Shown here piece by piece: positions 18,776-28,389 of a stretch of DNA of 64,000 nucleotides; positions within the stretch are counted from its first letter, which is position 1; every line of letters starts with the position of its first letter. The notes beneath the pieces were generated by a model, which was not told where the DNA came from, made no database searches, and was given only the letters and a program-made list of their open reading frames with translations. The translations under genes were made by a program, and so were the position numbers. This stretch comes from Allopontixanthobacter confluentis (GTDB taxonomy: Bacteria > Pseudomonadota > Alphaproteobacteria > Sphingomonadales > Sphingomonadaceae). The stretch is from contig NZ_WTYU01000001.1 in NCBI RefSeq assembly GCF_009827615.1, positions 1,075,001-1,139,000 of the forward strand, written 5' to 3'.

Positions 18776-19894
18776 ATGGCCGACCTTTTCGAAAACCCGA
18801 TTGGCCTCGACGGCTTCGAATTCGTCGAGTTCAGCGCCCCTGAAAAGGGCAAGCTGGAACCTGTTTTCGAAGCGATGGGCTTTACTATGGTGGCGCGCCA
18901 TCGGTCCAAGGATGTCCAGCTGTGGCGTCAGGGCGGCATCAACCTCATTGCCAATTACGAACCCAAAAGCCCGGCCGCCTATTTCGCTGCCGAACACGGC
19001 CCCTCCGCATGCGGCATGGGCTTTCGCGTTCGCGATGCGAAGAAGGCCTATGAAGAAGCTCTTGCGCGCGGCGCGGAACCTGCCGAAACGCAGACCGGCC
19101 CAATGGAACTGCGCATTCCCGCCATCCGCGGCATCGGCCATTCGCTCATCTATCTGATTGACCGCTATGCCGATGAAACCGGCGAAGGCCTGTCGATCTA
19201 TGACATCGACTTCATCTATGAAGAAGGTGTGGACCGCCACCCGGTTGGCGCAGGCATGCAGGTCATCGATCACCTGACGCATAATGTCTATGGCGGCCGC
19301 ATGGCCCATTGGGCTGATTTTTACGAACGCATCTTCAATTTCCGCGAAATTCGCTATTTCGACATCAAGGGCGAATATACCGGCCTCACGTCCAAGGCGA
19401 TGACCGCGCCAGATGGCAAAATTCGCATTCCGCTGAACGAAGAAGGCGCCGGCGGCGGCGGCCAGATCGAGGAATATCTGCGCCAGTATAATGGCGAGGG
19501 GATCCAGCATATCGCCCTGTCCAGCCAGAACCTGTATGAATCCTGGGACCAGTTGAAAGCGACCGGCACCCCCTTTGCCAGCGCGCCGCCAGCCACCTAT
19601 TATGAAATGCTGGAAGAACGCCTGCCCGGCCACGGCGAGCCTGTCGAGGAATTGAAAAAACGCGGCATTCTGCTGGATGGATCGACCGAAAACAACGATC
19701 CGCGGCTGTTGCTGCAGATTTTCGGGCAGACCACCATTGGCCCTGTGTTTTTCGAATTCATCCAGCGCAAGAAGGATGAAGGTTTCGGTGAAGGCAACTT
19801 CACGGCGCTGTTCAAATCAATCGAGGCTGACCAGTTGAAGCGCGGCGCCCTGAAAACGGACGCAGGCCAGAAAACTGCGGAGATCGCGGAATGA
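18776..19894 (+). CDS. hppD: 4-hydroxyphenylpyruvate dioxygenase
   Basis: Non-heme iron enzyme of tyrosine catabolism converting 4-hydroxyphenylpyruvate to homogentisate. At 372 residues it has two VOC domains, and the iron ligands of the C-terminal one are all visible: H166 (VIDHLTHNV), H245 (IQHIALSS) and E327 (VFFEFIQRK). ATG start with a clear promoter upstream. Its stop overlaps the start of a second VOC-fold gene. Homogentisate dioxygenase and the later steps are not in the window. Confidence 0.95.
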   Translation: MADLFENPIGLDGFEFVEFSAPEKGKLEPVFEAMGFTMVARHRSKDVQLWRQGGINLIANYEPKSPAAYFAAEHGPSACGMGFRVRDAKKAYEEALARGAEPAETQTGPMELRIPAIRGIGHSLIYLIDRYADETGEGLSIYDIDFIYEEGVDRHPVGAGMQVIDHLTHNVYGGRMAHWADFYERIFNFREIRYFDIKGEYTGLTSKAMTAPDGKIRIPLNEEGAGGGGQIEEYLRQYNGEGIQHIALSSQNLYESWDQLKATGTPFASAPPATYYEMLEERLPGHGEPVEELKKRGILLDGSTENNDPRLLLQIFGQTTIGPVFFEFIQRKKDEGFGEGNFTALFKSIEADQLKRGALKTDAGQKTAEIAE

Positions 19895-20445
19895 CCCACG
19901 CCCCAACCCACCCGATCAAGCTGGGCGGCGTGCATCACGCAGCCTACCGCTGCAAGGATGCCAAGGAGACGGTCGAATGGTATGACCGGGTTCTGGGCAT
20001 GGAATATACTTCCGCCTTTTCGGAAGACACCGTGCCATCCACGGGCGAACATGATCCGTATATGCACGTCTTCCTTGATGCCGGTAACGGCAATGTGCTG
20101 GCCTTTTTCGAACTGCCGACGCAGAAAGAAATGGGCCGCGATGAAAACACCCCTGCATGGGTGCAGCATCTGGCCTTCCGGGTCGGTTCAGAAGAAGAAC
20201 TGCTGGCCGCAAAGGACCATATTACAGCGCAAGGCGTCGATGTTCTGGGCCCGACGCATCATGGCATTTTCAAATCCATCTACTTCTTCGATCCCAACGG
20301 CCACCGCGTAGAACTGGCCGCCGATATCGGGACCGAGGAACAATATGCGGAACTGAAGCGCGTAGCCATGCCGATGTTGGAAGAATGGAGCCGCACAAAA
20401 AAGGCACCGCGCCATGCTGACTGGCTGCATTCCGCCAATGAATAA
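19891..20445 (+). CDS. VOC (glyoxalase/dioxygenase fold) family protein
   Basis: 184 residues with the vicinal-oxygen-chelate fold. The metal ligand candidates are H in [11 protein letters not shown] near the N-terminus, H in WVQHLAFRV mid-protein and E in [12 protein letters not shown]. It starts inside the hppD stop codon (ATGA), so it is co-translated with hppD and probably acts on a metabolite of aromatic amino-acid breakdown; the reaction is not known. The C-terminal ~40 residues are helical and charged. A regulatory or isomerase-like role cannot be excluded. Confidence 0.8.
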   Translation: MTHAPTHPIKLGGVHHAAYRCKDAKETVEWYDRVLGMEYTSAFSEDTVPSTGEHDPYMHVFLDAGNGNVLAFFELPTQKEMGRDENTPAWVQHLAFRVGSEEELLAAKDHITAQGVDVLGPTHHGIFKSIYFFDPNGHRVELAADIGTEEQYAELKRVAMPMLEEWSRTKKAPRHADWLHSANE

Positions 20446-20521
20446 GCGTTTGCCCGCCTGACTTTGTCGGAACAATCCGGCTGCGCGCTCCGTTCCTGTC
20501 CTAACGGGGAGTTATTCAAGC

Positions 20522-21385
20522 GTGCATTATGTAAATACCATAGTCGGCCAGTTGCGCAGCATGGCCGAAGGTTTCGCAGCGTCTTTGCCCAGCATTGCCA
20601 TTGCCATCGTCGTCATCATCATAACGGCAATTGTGGCGCGGTTCGCGGTGCGGATTGCCGATGCGATGACTGGCAAAAGCAGCATCCGGCCCAGCCTTAA
20701 GAACCTGATTGATACGCTTGTGAAACTGGCCATCTGGCTGGTCGGTCTGATGATAGCGCTCATCATCATGCTGCCAGGGTTTACGCCCGCCAGCCTGATT
20801 GCGGGCCTCGGCATCGGGGCGGTTGCCATCGGCTTTGCGTTTCAGGACATTTTCGAAAATTTCCTGGCCGGCGTGCTGATCATGCTGCGCGAGAAAATGC
20901 GGATTGGTGATGTGATTGAGTGCGAGGGTATTTCGGGCAAGGTTGAACATATTACCTTGCGCGAAACGCATATCCGGAAGCTGTCGGGCGAAGTCACTCT
21001 GGTGCCCAATTCCATATTGTTCAAAAATCCGGTGCAGATACTGACCGATCAGACCCAGCGGCGTCATGACATCGTTGCAGGCGTTTCCTACGATACCGAT
21101 CTTGACCATGCCGCTTCTGTCATCCGCAGCGCGGTTGAAAAAATTGACGGGATCGACAGTGAAAAAGGCGTGGATGTGTTTGCCAGCGAATTCAATTCCA
21201 GTTCGGTGGATTTCACCGTGCGCTGGTGGGCCGGTTCAAAACCGCGCGATATGTGGGTGACGCGCGATGCTGTGATCCGGTCCATCAAACGCGCGCTGGA
21301 TGATGCCGGGATCGAGATTCCATTCCCTTATGTCACGCATACGTTTAAGGGGCCTGTGCCCATCGGCACTTGCAAACAGGACTGA
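20522..21385 (+). CDS. small-conductance mechanosensitive channel (MscS family)
   Basis: 287 residues. Three N-terminal membrane helices are followed by the pore-lining signature (GLGIGAVAIGFAFQDIFENF) and the beta-domain (REKMRIGDVIE through GEVTLVPNSILF), then the alpha/beta vestibule. The length matches E. coli MscS. It opens on membrane tension to release solutes in hypo-osmotic shock. Start is a GTG at 20522 with a GGGGAG purine run upstream. It stands alone between hppD-VOC and an MFS gene on the same strand. Confidence 0.92.
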   Translation: MHYVNTIVGQLRSMAEGFAASLPSIAIAIVVIIITAIVARFAVRIADAMTGKSSIRPSLKNLIDTLVKLAIWLVGLMIALIIMLPGFTPASLIAGLGIGAVAIGFAFQDIFENFLAGVLIMLREKMRIGDVIECEGISGKVEHITLRETHIRKLSGEVTLVPNSILFKNPVQILTDQTQRRHDIVAGVSYDTDLDHAASVIRSAVEKIDGIDSEKGVDVFASEFNSSSVDFTVRWWAGSKPRDMWVTRDAVIRSIKRALDDAGIEIPFPYVTHTFKGPVPIGTCKQD

Positions 21386-21414
21386 CTGCACAATCATGAA
21401 CATGGTGCGCCAAT

Positions 21415-22638
21415 TTGCGCTCGTCTGAAACTGTCCGGAAATATCTGACGGCAGGGCAGGAAATCGTGCTCGCAGCAGCGGGCGGCGTGATGGTGGCCAA
21501 CGCCTATTACATTCACCCCATCATTGCCGAAGTCGCCGCGTATTTTAAGGTGGATGAAGCCACCATTGGTCTTGTCCCTGCGCTCAACCAGATTGCGCTG
21601 GCGCTTGGCATATTTCTCATGCTGCCGCTGGGCGATAAATTCAGCAATCGCACCTTGTCGATCTATTTTGCAATCGGCCAGACAGCGTCACTGTTGCTGA
21701 TGGTGTTCGCGCAGGGTTTCTGGATGTTTCTGGCCGGGTCAACCGTGCTCGGCTTTTTCACCATCACGCCCTATCTGCTGACTGCCTATGCGTCCAAGCG
21801 GGTCCGCCCTGAACGCCTGGGCGCGGTTACGGCAAGGCTGACCGCAGGCACAATTCTGGGCATTCTGATTGCGCGCACCGGCGCTGGCATGGTGGCCGAG
21901 TTTCTGGACTGGCGGCTGGTTTACGTCATCGCGACGGGCCTGATGGTGGCAACCACGCTTTGCCTTCCCTTCATCATGGAAGGCCGGGCAATCAGCGCGC
22001 AGACAGCGGCCCGGCCACGCGAAGAAGACGGGTATTTCGCCCTTGTCCTGTCACTTTTCCCCTTGCTGCGCCAGCATCCGCAAGTCCTCCTATCGGGCGC
22101 GATCCAGGCGCTGAACTTCGGCATATTCCTGTCCGTCTGGCTGGGTCTTGCCCTGCATCTGACCAGCCCGGAAATGGGATATGGGGTCGACATAGTCGGC
22201 TATCTTGCGGGTTTTGCAGCCATTGCCATTTACGCAACGCCGCGCATTGGCGCATGGGCGGACAAGGTCGGCGCGGAACGGGCGCGGCTGACCCTGTCCA
22301 TCATCCAGCTTGGCGGCGTGGTCCTGCTTTATCCTTTTGGCGCAAGCCTGTGGCTGCTCATCATTCCGCTTCTTGTGATGAACACCGTAGGCCCCGGCAT
22401 CGATGTGTCCGGACGCATGACTTTCCTGTCACTGGCGCCAGCCATACGCACCCGCCTGATGACGGGATATATTGTCGTCATGTTCGTGGGCGCGGGTCTG
22501 GCCAGTTGGGCAGGAACGGCTGCCTATGGGTGGGCCGGATGGACGGGCAATGCCATTATTGCACTGGTGCTCTCGGCGACGCTGGTCATGCTTTCCGCCT
22601 ATGCGCTACGCCTCAAACGGGCAGCGGCCTCACACTAA
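21415..22638 (+). CDS. major facilitator superfamily transporter
   Basis: 407 residues with about twelve membrane helices and the MFS loop 2-3 motif (LPLGDKFSNRTL) in the N-terminal half; a related loop occurs in the second half (TPRIGAWADKVGAERAR). The cytoplasmic link between halves lies around residues 195-205. It resembles drug/metabolite efflux members, but no substrate can be assigned. The TTG start at 21415 is the only good in-frame choice before the first helix; an ATG at 21396 is out of frame. Confidence 0.82.
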   Translation: MRSSETVRKYLTAGQEIVLAAAGGVMVANAYYIHPIIAEVAAYFKVDEATIGLVPALNQIALALGIFLMLPLGDKFSNRTLSIYFAIGQTASLLLMVFAQGFWMFLAGSTVLGFFTITPYLLTAYASKRVRPERLGAVTARLTAGTILGILIARTGAGMVAEFLDWRLVYVIATGLMVATTLCLPFIMEGRAISAQTAARPREEDGYFALVLSLFPLLRQHPQVLLSGAIQALNFGIFLSVWLGLALHLTSPEMGYGVDIVGYLAGFAAIAIYATPRIGAWADKVGAERARLTLSIIQLGGVVLLYPFGASLWLLIIPLLVMNTVGPGIDVSGRMTFLSLAPAIRTRLMTGYIVVMFVGAGLASWAGTAAYGWAGWTGNAIIALVLSATLVMLSAYALRLKRAAASH

Positions 22639-22663
22639 TATTTGGCCATAAACAGCCAGCGCA

Positions 22664-23272
22664 TCAGCCTTTGCGGCGAAGCATTTCTTCTTCGACATCG
22701 CGCAGGCGGTCCTTGCCGAAATAGAGGGCGTCGCCATCGACCAGAAAGGAAGGGCTTCCAAATACGCCCTTCTCCACCGCCGCGGACGTATTTTCCGCCA
22801 GTCTGGTTTTGACACCATCTGCCTGCATCAACGCGCCCAATGCCCCGGCAGGCAGGCCAGCCTTCTGCAAGGCAGCGGCAATTACATCGGGCGCATCCAT
22901 TTTAAGCCCGCGTTCCCACATGTCGGCAAAAACACTTTCGACATAAGTATCAAACACCCCCAGTTCCTGCGCAGCAATGGCGCCGCGCATGATTGGCAGA
23001 GTGTTGACCGGAAAATGCGGATTGAGCTGGAACCGATTCAAGCCATGGCGGCTGATAAAACGCCGCATTTCCATCTGCTCATACGCCAGCTTGGCGGGAA
23101 TACCGGCAAATGCCATCATGGGTGACTGGTTGCCGGTCGCCTTGAAAATGCCGCCCAGCAAAACGGGCACATGGGTGAATTTTTCACCCGTTCTGGCTTC
23201 GATGGCGGGGATGACCTTATGGGCAAGATAGGCGTTAGGACTGCCAAAATCGAAGAAGAATTCTACTGCCAC
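22664..23272 (-). CDS. 2-hydroxychromene-2-carboxylate isomerase-like (DsbA-fold, kappa-GST) protein
   Basis: 202 residues beginning MAVEFFFDFGSPNAYLA, where S11 takes the place of the glutathione-activating serine of HCCA isomerases. The helical insert and the late FGSPSFLVDGDALYFGKDRL match the family. HCCA isomerase acts in naphthalene-type aromatic degradation; many relatives have other glutathione-dependent roles. The GTG start at 23272 has a near-perfect AAGGAGG about 9 bases upstream, which settles it. It is divergent from the nitronate monooxygenase gene with ~230 bp between. Confidence 0.88.
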   Translation of the reverse strand: MAVEFFFDFGSPNAYLAHKVIPAIEARTGEKFTHVPVLLGGIFKATGNQSPMMAFAGIPAKLAYEQMEMRRFISRHGLNRFQLNPHFPVNTLPIMRGAIAAQELGVFDTYVESVFADMWERGLKMDAPDVIAAALQKAGLPAGALGALMQADGVKTRLAENTSAAVEKGVFGSPSFLVDGDALYFGKDRLRDVEEEMLRRKG

Positions 23273-23505
23273 GATCGCCCGCCTCCTTAGTCGCTGCCGA
23301 TGAAGTTCAGCCTGCGTGCCTATCTGATCAGGCTTAATCGACAAGCGAAAAACACGTGCCGTAGCGGCAATCGGGCGTGCAGGATAATGCGCCTTGACCC
23401 CTTCTGGCATCGCGTTCAGGTAAATATCAAGACAGGTGGCCGGCTGACCAGCGCCCAGACGCTGATTGGTGCCAGCCATGCTGCGGGAAATGGGAGAACA
23501 GCACA

Positions 23506-24507
23506 ATGCAGACGCGCATCACCGAGCTTTTCGGGATCGAACATCCGATTATCCAGGGCGGTATGCATTGCGTTGGCCTAGCTGAACTGGTCGCTGCGGT
23601 TGCCAATGCTGGCGGTCTTGGCATGATCACTGCGTTGACCCAACCCACCCCTGAACATCTGGCGAAGGAAATCGCCAAATGCCGCGACATGACTGACAAG
23701 CCGTTCGGCGTGAACCTGACTTTCCTGCCTTCAGTCAGCCAGCCCGATTACCCAGGGTATGTCCGCGTCATTCTGGAATCCGGCATCAAGGCGGTCGAAA
23801 CCGCAGGCAACAACCCGGTTCAGGTTTTGCCGGCGCTGCACGAGGCAGGCGTCAAGGTCATCCACAAATGCACATCGGTGCGCCACGCGCTGAAGGCACA
23901 GTCCATCGGCTGCGATGCGGTCAGCGTGGATGGGTTTGAATGCGGCGGCCATCCCGGCGAGGACGATGTGCCCAACATGATCCTGCTGCCCCGCGCGGCC
24001 GATGAACTGGAAATACCGTTTGTCGCATCAGGCGGCATGGCGGACGGGCGCTCGCTTGTCGCATCACTGGCACTGGGCGCTGACGGCATCAATATGGGCA
24101 CACGCTTCATTGCCACCAGGGAAGCGCCTGTTCACCAGAATGTGAAAGACGCCATCGTCAATGCGAGCGAGCTTGATACGCGGCTGGTCATGCGCCCGCT
24201 GCGCAATACAGAGCGGGTGATGAACAATGCCGGTGTCGAACGTCTGCTGGCCAAGGAAGCAGCGCTGGGCGATGCCATCACCTTCCAGGATATCGTCCCT
24301 GAAGTGGCCGGTGTATACCCCAAAATCATGTATGATGGCGAGATGGATGCAGGCGCGTGGTCCTGCGGCATGGTCGCCGGGCTGATCGACGATATTCCAA
24401 CCGTGCGCGAATTGATCGAACGCACGATGGCAGAAGCAGAAGACATCATTCGCGGCCGCTTGAGCGCGATGGTGGGACATCAAGCCGGCTCTGCCGGCAC
24501 CAACTGA
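23506..24507 (+). CDS. nitronate monooxygenase family (NPD-like) flavoprotein
   Basis: 333-residue FMN-dependent TIM-barrel protein. Visible motifs are the N-terminal PIIQGGMHCVGLAELVAAV, the central GFECGGHPGE with the active-site His region, and the FMN-phosphate segment VASGGMADGRSL through GADGINMGTRF. Members oxidise alkyl nitronates or act as NADH:quinone or enoyl reductases, so the exact reaction is open. ATG with GGGAG 9-10 bases upstream. It leads a same-strand run with two acyl-CoA dehydrogenases and an SDR, spaced 18-26 bp, suggesting an acyl-CoA degradation operon. Confidence 0.87.
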   Translation: MQTRITELFGIEHPIIQGGMHCVGLAELVAAVANAGGLGMITALTQPTPEHLAKEIAKCRDMTDKPFGVNLTFLPSVSQPDYPGYVRVILESGIKAVETAGNNPVQVLPALHEAGVKVIHKCTSVRHALKAQSIGCDAVSVDGFECGGHPGEDDVPNMILLPRAADELEIPFVASGGMADGRSLVASLALGADGINMGTRFIATREAPVHQNVKDAIVNASELDTRLVMRPLRNTERVMNNAGVERLLAKEAALGDAITFQDIVPEVAGVYPKIMYDGEMDAGAWSCGMVAGLIDDIPTVRELIERTMAEAEDIIRGRLSAMVGHQAGSAGTN

Positions 24508-24525
24508 AACTGAAAAGGCGAACTG

Positions 24526-25722
24526 ATGGATCTTTCATTTTCCCCTGAAGAACAGGCATTCCGCGACGAAGTGCGCGATTTTCTGAAATCCGAATTACCA
24601 GCGCGGCTGTCTGACAAAGTCCGCACTGGCAAACATCTGGACAAGGCGGAAATCGAGGAATGGCAGGCCATCCTGTCGCGCAAGGGCTGGCTCGCCCCGC
24701 ACTGGCCCAAGGAATATGGCGGTCAGGGCTGGTCCGTTGTGCAGCGCTATCTCTACGACATCGAAACATCGCAGGCCCATGCACCCCATGTGGTGCCATT
24801 TGGCCTGTCCATGCTGGCGCCGGTGCTCATCGCATTTGGCAGCCAGGAGCAGAAAGACCATTGGTTGCCCCGGATGCTGAATGGGGACGACTGGTGGTGC
24901 CAGGGTTATTCCGAACCGGGCGCAGGATCCGATCTTGCCAATGTCAGAACGGCAGCAATCCGCGATGGCGACGAATATGTGGTCAACGGGCAGAAGACAT
25001 GGACCACGCTGGGCCAGCACGCGAACATGATGTTCTGCCTTGTGCGGACAGACACCGATGGTCCGCGCCAACAGGGCATTTCCTTCCTGTTGGTGGATAT
25101 GGAAGCGCCCGGCGTGGAAGTCCGCCCCATCATCACGCTGGATGGCGGACATGAAGTGAACGAAGTGTTCTTCACCGACGTGCGCGTTCCGGCAGAAAAT
25201 CTGGTCGGCGAAGAAGGCAGAGGCTGGACCTATGCCAAATATCTGCTGACCTATGAACGCACGTCCATGGCGGCCATCGGATCATCCAAGGCTGGCCTTG
25301 CCTGGCTGAAAAGCATTGCCCGCGCCGAAATGGCCAATGGCAAGCCACTGATTGAGGACGCGCTGTTTGCCGCGCGCCTTGCCCGCGTTGAAATTGAGCT
25401 GGCCAACCTTGAAACCACCACCTTGCGTGTGGTTGCGTCTGCTGCGCAAGGCGGCGCGCCCGGGGCGGAAAGCTCGATCCTGAAAATCAAGGGTTCGGAA
25501 ATCCGGCAGGAAATCAGTTCGCTGGCCAGACGGGCTATCGGGCCCTACGCCCAGCCCTTCCCGCCCGAAATTGACGTGGAAGGCAGTAACGAGCCGGCCA
25601 TCGGCCCCGACTATGCCGGTGTCATCACGCCTAACTATCTCAACCTGCGGAAACTGACGATCTTTGGCGGATCGAACGAGATCCAGAAAAACATCATCAG
25701 CAAAGCCGTTCTCGGGCTTTAA
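24526..25722 (+). CDS. acyl-CoA dehydrogenase, large subunit type (PimC-like)
   Basis: 398-residue acyl-CoA dehydrogenase with all three domains: PHWPKEYGGQGWS in the first, QGYSEPGAGSDLANV and VNGQKTWTT in the middle, and a C-terminus containing TIFGGSNEIQKNIISK. It resembles the large partner of two-gene heteromeric dehydrogenases such as pimeloyl-CoA dehydrogenase (PimC/PimD) and steroid side-chain enzymes. The next gene, 26 bp away, encodes a shorter paralogue, consistent with a heteromer. Substrate unknown; a cyclic or branched acyl-CoA is plausible. Confidence 0.88.
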   Translation: MDLSFSPEEQAFRDEVRDFLKSELPARLSDKVRTGKHLDKAEIEEWQAILSRKGWLAPHWPKEYGGQGWSVVQRYLYDIETSQAHAPHVVPFGLSMLAPVLIAFGSQEQKDHWLPRMLNGDDWWCQGYSEPGAGSDLANVRTAAIRDGDEYVVNGQKTWTTLGQHANMMFCLVRTDTDGPRQQGISFLLVDMEAPGVEVRPIITLDGGHEVNEVFFTDVRVPAENLVGEEGRGWTYAKYLLTYERTSMAAIGSSKAGLAWLKSIARAEMANGKPLIEDALFAARLARVEIELANLETTTLRVVASAAQGGAPGAESSILKIKGSEIRQEISSLARRAIGPYAQPFPPEIDVEGSNEPAIGPDYAGVITPNYLNLRKLTIFGGSNEIQKNIISKAVLGL

Positions 25723-25748
25723 GCCTGCGACCGCGAAAGGCAGAAAAA

Positions 25749-26858
25749 ATGGATTTTACACTTTCCGATGACCGGCAGGCGCTGGTCGATGTATTGGGCC
25801 GCTTCATCCGTGAACGTTATACGCTGGCATTGCGGCACAAGGCATCGCAGGATGCGCCGGGTCATGACCAGGCCACTTGGCAGCAGCTGGCTGAAATTGG
25901 CGTCATCGGCGCATTGTTTGACGAGGAATTCGGCGGTTTTGCCGGCAGCCCCTATGATCTCATTGCGATTTTTGAAACACTGGGTCACGGCCTCGTTTCC
26001 GAACCTGTGATGCCAGTGCTGATGGCAGGCACCATTCTGGAACAGGCGCGGCCAGACCTGCTGGAAGATATCATCGCCGGGCAAAGCATTGTGGTGCCAG
26101 CCCTGTTTGAAGCAGGCGGCAGGTATGACCACACCATCATCCAGACACGCGCGGTAAACACCGGCTCGGGCTTTACGCTCGACGGGTCAAAAGCAGTCGT
26201 CGCCCATGCCGAAGCGGCCAATGCGCTAATCGTGTCAGCCACAGACGAAAGCGGCAGCGCGGGCCTCTACCTTGTGCCAACCGATGCAGAAGGCGTGTTC
26301 ATACGCGGCTATCCCGGCAATGATGGGTCACGCGCCGCGGAGATAAGCCTGACCAATGTGGCGCTGGATGAAGGCGCACGGCTCGGCGATATCGCCTTGG
26401 CCGATGCAGCAATCGCCAAGGGCCGCCTTGCCTTATGTGCAGAAGCACTTGGCATTGCCGAATGGCTGAAAACCGCCACGCTGGATTATCTCAAGACCCG
26501 GGTGCAATTCGGCAAGCCGATTGGCAGTAACCAGGCACTGCAGCACCGGATGGTGGAAATGGTCGTCCGTATCGAACAGATGCGTTCTGCGGTCATCAAT
26601 GCTGCAGCAGCAATGGATGGCAACGGGGGCGGAACCGATACGACAGCCCGCGACCGTGCGATTTCCGCCGCCAAATATACCGTCGGCAACAATGGCATCG
26701 AAGTGGCCGAGGAATCGATCCAGATGCACGGCGGCATCGGCATGACCATGGAACTGGATATGACGCATTTCGCAAGGCGGGCGGTTCTCATCGATCATCA
26801 GTTGGGTGATGCGGACCATCATCTGGCCAGTTACATCGCGTCCGCCGCTGCGGCCTGA
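25749..26858 (+). CDS. acyl-CoA dehydrogenase, small subunit type (PimD-like)
   Basis: 369-residue partner of the preceding gene. The N-terminal helical domain (DEEFGGFAGSPYDL) and the C-terminal domain (TRVQFGKPIGSNQALQHRM; EESIQMHGGIGMTMELDM) are well kept. The middle domain lacks the clear SEPxxGSD signature, which is common in the smaller subunit of heteromeric acyl-CoA dehydrogenases. An ATG start follows a purine run (GCGAAAGGCAGAAAAA). A functional dimer or tetramer with the upstream product is inferred. Confidence 0.86.
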   Translation: MDFTLSDDRQALVDVLGRFIRERYTLALRHKASQDAPGHDQATWQQLAEIGVIGALFDEEFGGFAGSPYDLIAIFETLGHGLVSEPVMPVLMAGTILEQARPDLLEDIIAGQSIVVPALFEAGGRYDHTIIQTRAVNTGSGFTLDGSKAVVAHAEAANALIVSATDESGSAGLYLVPTDAEGVFIRGYPGNDGSRAAEISLTNVALDEGARLGDIALADAAIAKGRLALCAEALGIAEWLKTATLDYLKTRVQFGKPIGSNQALQHRMVEMVVRIEQMRSAVINAAAAMDGNGGGTDTTARDRAISAAKYTVGNNGIEVAEESIQMHGGIGMTMELDMTHFARRAVLIDHQLGDADHHLASYIASAAAA

Positions 26859-26880
26859 CAGGGCACCAACGGCACTGCTT

Positions 26881-27615
26881 GTGGCAGAAATCATCCCACG
26901 AAACGCCAGCGTCGCAATTGTCGGCGCTGGCGATTATATTGGCGCTGCAATCGCCCGAAGGTTCGCCCGCGAAGGCTATATCGTCTTTATGGGGCGCAGA
27001 AATGGCGAGAAGCTGGAGCCTTTGAAAGCCGAAATCGAGGCTGCCGGTGGCAGGGCCGTGGCCTGCACTCTGGATGCGCGCGAGGAAGATCAGCTGACTG
27101 CCTTCATCAATCAGGCAGAGGACGCAGCACCGCTCGAAGTGGCCATTTTCAATATCGGCGCCAATGTCAATTTCCCCCTGCTGGAAACCACGTCACGCGT
27201 TTTCCGCAAAGTCTGGGAACTGGCATGCTTTGCCGGGTTCCTGACAGCCAGGGAAGCAGCGCGGGTCATGCTGCCACGGGGCCATGGTTCCATCTTCTTC
27301 ACTGGCGCGACCGCGTCGCTGCGTGGCGGCTCGGGCTATGCCGCCTTTGCCAGTGCCAAATTCGGCAATCGCGCAGTGGCGCAGACCGCTGCGCGCGAAC
27401 TTGGCTCCAAGGGTATCCATGTCGCCCATCTGATTATCGATGCAGGCGTGGATACTGAATGGGTCCGTCAACGCATGGCGGACGCTGGCGCATTGGCTGG
27501 CCGAAAATTGATGAGCCCGGATTCGGTTGCGGAAGCCTATTGGCAATTGCACCGTCAGCCAGACGATGCCTGGACTTTTGAGACAGAAATCCGCCCTTCG
27601 ACAGAGCCGTGGTGA
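26881..27615 (+). CDS. short-chain dehydrogenase/reductase family protein lacking the catalytic Tyr
   Basis: 244 residues with a Rossmann fold: the cofactor motif is GAGDYIGAAIARRF, and FNIGANVN replaces the usual NNAG. At the active site the family's Y-x-x-x-K reads F-A-S-A-K (GSGYAAFASAKFGNRA), so the catalytic tyrosine is a phenylalanine while Ser (FTGATAS) and Lys remain. This variant recurs in a subgroup of SDR proteins, so it is probably an inherited state, not a sequencing error. Ordinary carbonyl reduction is doubtful. The start is a GTG at 26881, 22 bp after the acyl-CoA dehydrogenase. Confidence 0.8.
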   Translation: MAEIIPRNASVAIVGAGDYIGAAIARRFAREGYIVFMGRRNGEKLEPLKAEIEAAGGRAVACTLDAREEDQLTAFINQAEDAAPLEVAIFNIGANVNFPLLETTSRVFRKVWELACFAGFLTAREAARVMLPRGHGSIFFTGATASLRGGSGYAAFASAKFGNRAVAQTAARELGSKGIHVAHLIIDAGVDTEWVRQRMADAGALAGRKLMSPDSVAEAYWQLHRQPDDAWTFETEIRPSTEPW

Positions 27616-27800
27616 CACTCCGCAATTGCGGGCAAAGCCGCCCCTTGGCAATTTTGCCGCCAGCCTTCAGGCACTAAAGTGCGTTTTCCAGCAGGACTGA
27701 TGGTTTTTTAAATCCCGCCAAAATGATTGCGGCGGTGGTAATGCCCGTTGCGCCGCTCTATTGCGGCTTCGACGCTTCAGGCAATTCAGGTGTGATAATC

Positions 27801-28139
27801 ATGGCCCGCAAACATTCAAAACGTGGCCACTATGATGAGCCTGAGCAACCAGATGAGGTTGCCGCGCAGCCTGAGCAATGCTGGTTATGTGCGCGTCCCC
27901 TGGGCAAAACCATTGTCTGGCATCATCCGGTGCCAAAAAGCCGGGGTGGGCGCGATGTCGTGCCGATGCACCCCATTTGCCAGCAAACGCTGATCGCCAA
28001 TTTTACCAACACCGAATTGCAACGCCACGCCATGGATGTCGAAGCGCTGCTGGACAATCCCAACGTCCGTAAATTCGTGAATTGGGTGGCCAAGAAAGAC
28101 CCTGATTTCAACGCCACCACTGCGAAAAAGCAGCGCTAA
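27801..28139 (+). CDS. HNH endonuclease domain protein
   Basis: 112 residues. The zinc-ribbon and HNH core is visible: CWLCARPLG, then VWHHPVPKSRGGRDVVPMHPICQQ with the tandem His and a later Cys, matching stand-alone HNH proteins related to McrA-type nicking domains. The N-terminus is basic and the C-terminal half is a helix ending VAKKDPDFNATTAKKQR. Whether it cuts DNA in vivo is unknown; no restriction or phage genes adjoin. The ATG at 27801 was preferred to one 26 codons upstream because the extra residues look non-coding. Confidence 0.82.
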   Translation: MARKHSKRGHYDEPEQPDEVAAQPEQCWLCARPLGKTIVWHHPVPKSRGGRDVVPMHPICQQTLIANFTNTELQRHAMDVEALLDNPNVRKFVNWVAKKDPDFNATTAKKQR

Positions 28140-28227
28140 CCCATCATCGTTCTTTCTGGGTTCTTGCCGTGCCGCGCCTGCCGCGAGTGCTGATCAGGCA
28201 AATGTCCGGACTGGCAGCGTCTTGGCG

Positions 28228-28389
28228 CTATTCGTCCCCCAGATTTTTATCGATGTCCCGGCTCATTGCCTCGATCCGCTTTTCCGCCTGTTCAAACCGG
28301 TAATCAAAACTGCTTTCGCGTTCCTTTCGCAAAACCACAGTTCCGATCAGGGCCAGCGTCAGGATCACCAGAACAACGATCACGCGCAT
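28228..28389 (-). CDS. 53-residue small membrane protein coupled to tamB
   Basis: Short gene on the tamB strand: its ATG shares one base with the tamB stop (TGATG), so translation is coupled. The product has an N-terminal membrane helix (MRVIVVLVILTLALIGTVVL), a basic stop-transfer (RKERES) and a cytoplasmic, charged, probably helical tail (FEQAEKRIEAMSRDIDKNL). I do not recognise the family. The coupling and the well-formed membrane helix argue that it is real and may assist or regulate the TamAB machine. Confidence 0.6.
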   Translation of the reverse strand: MRVIVVLVILTLALIGTVVLRKERESSFDYRFEQAEKRIEAMSRDIDKNLGDE

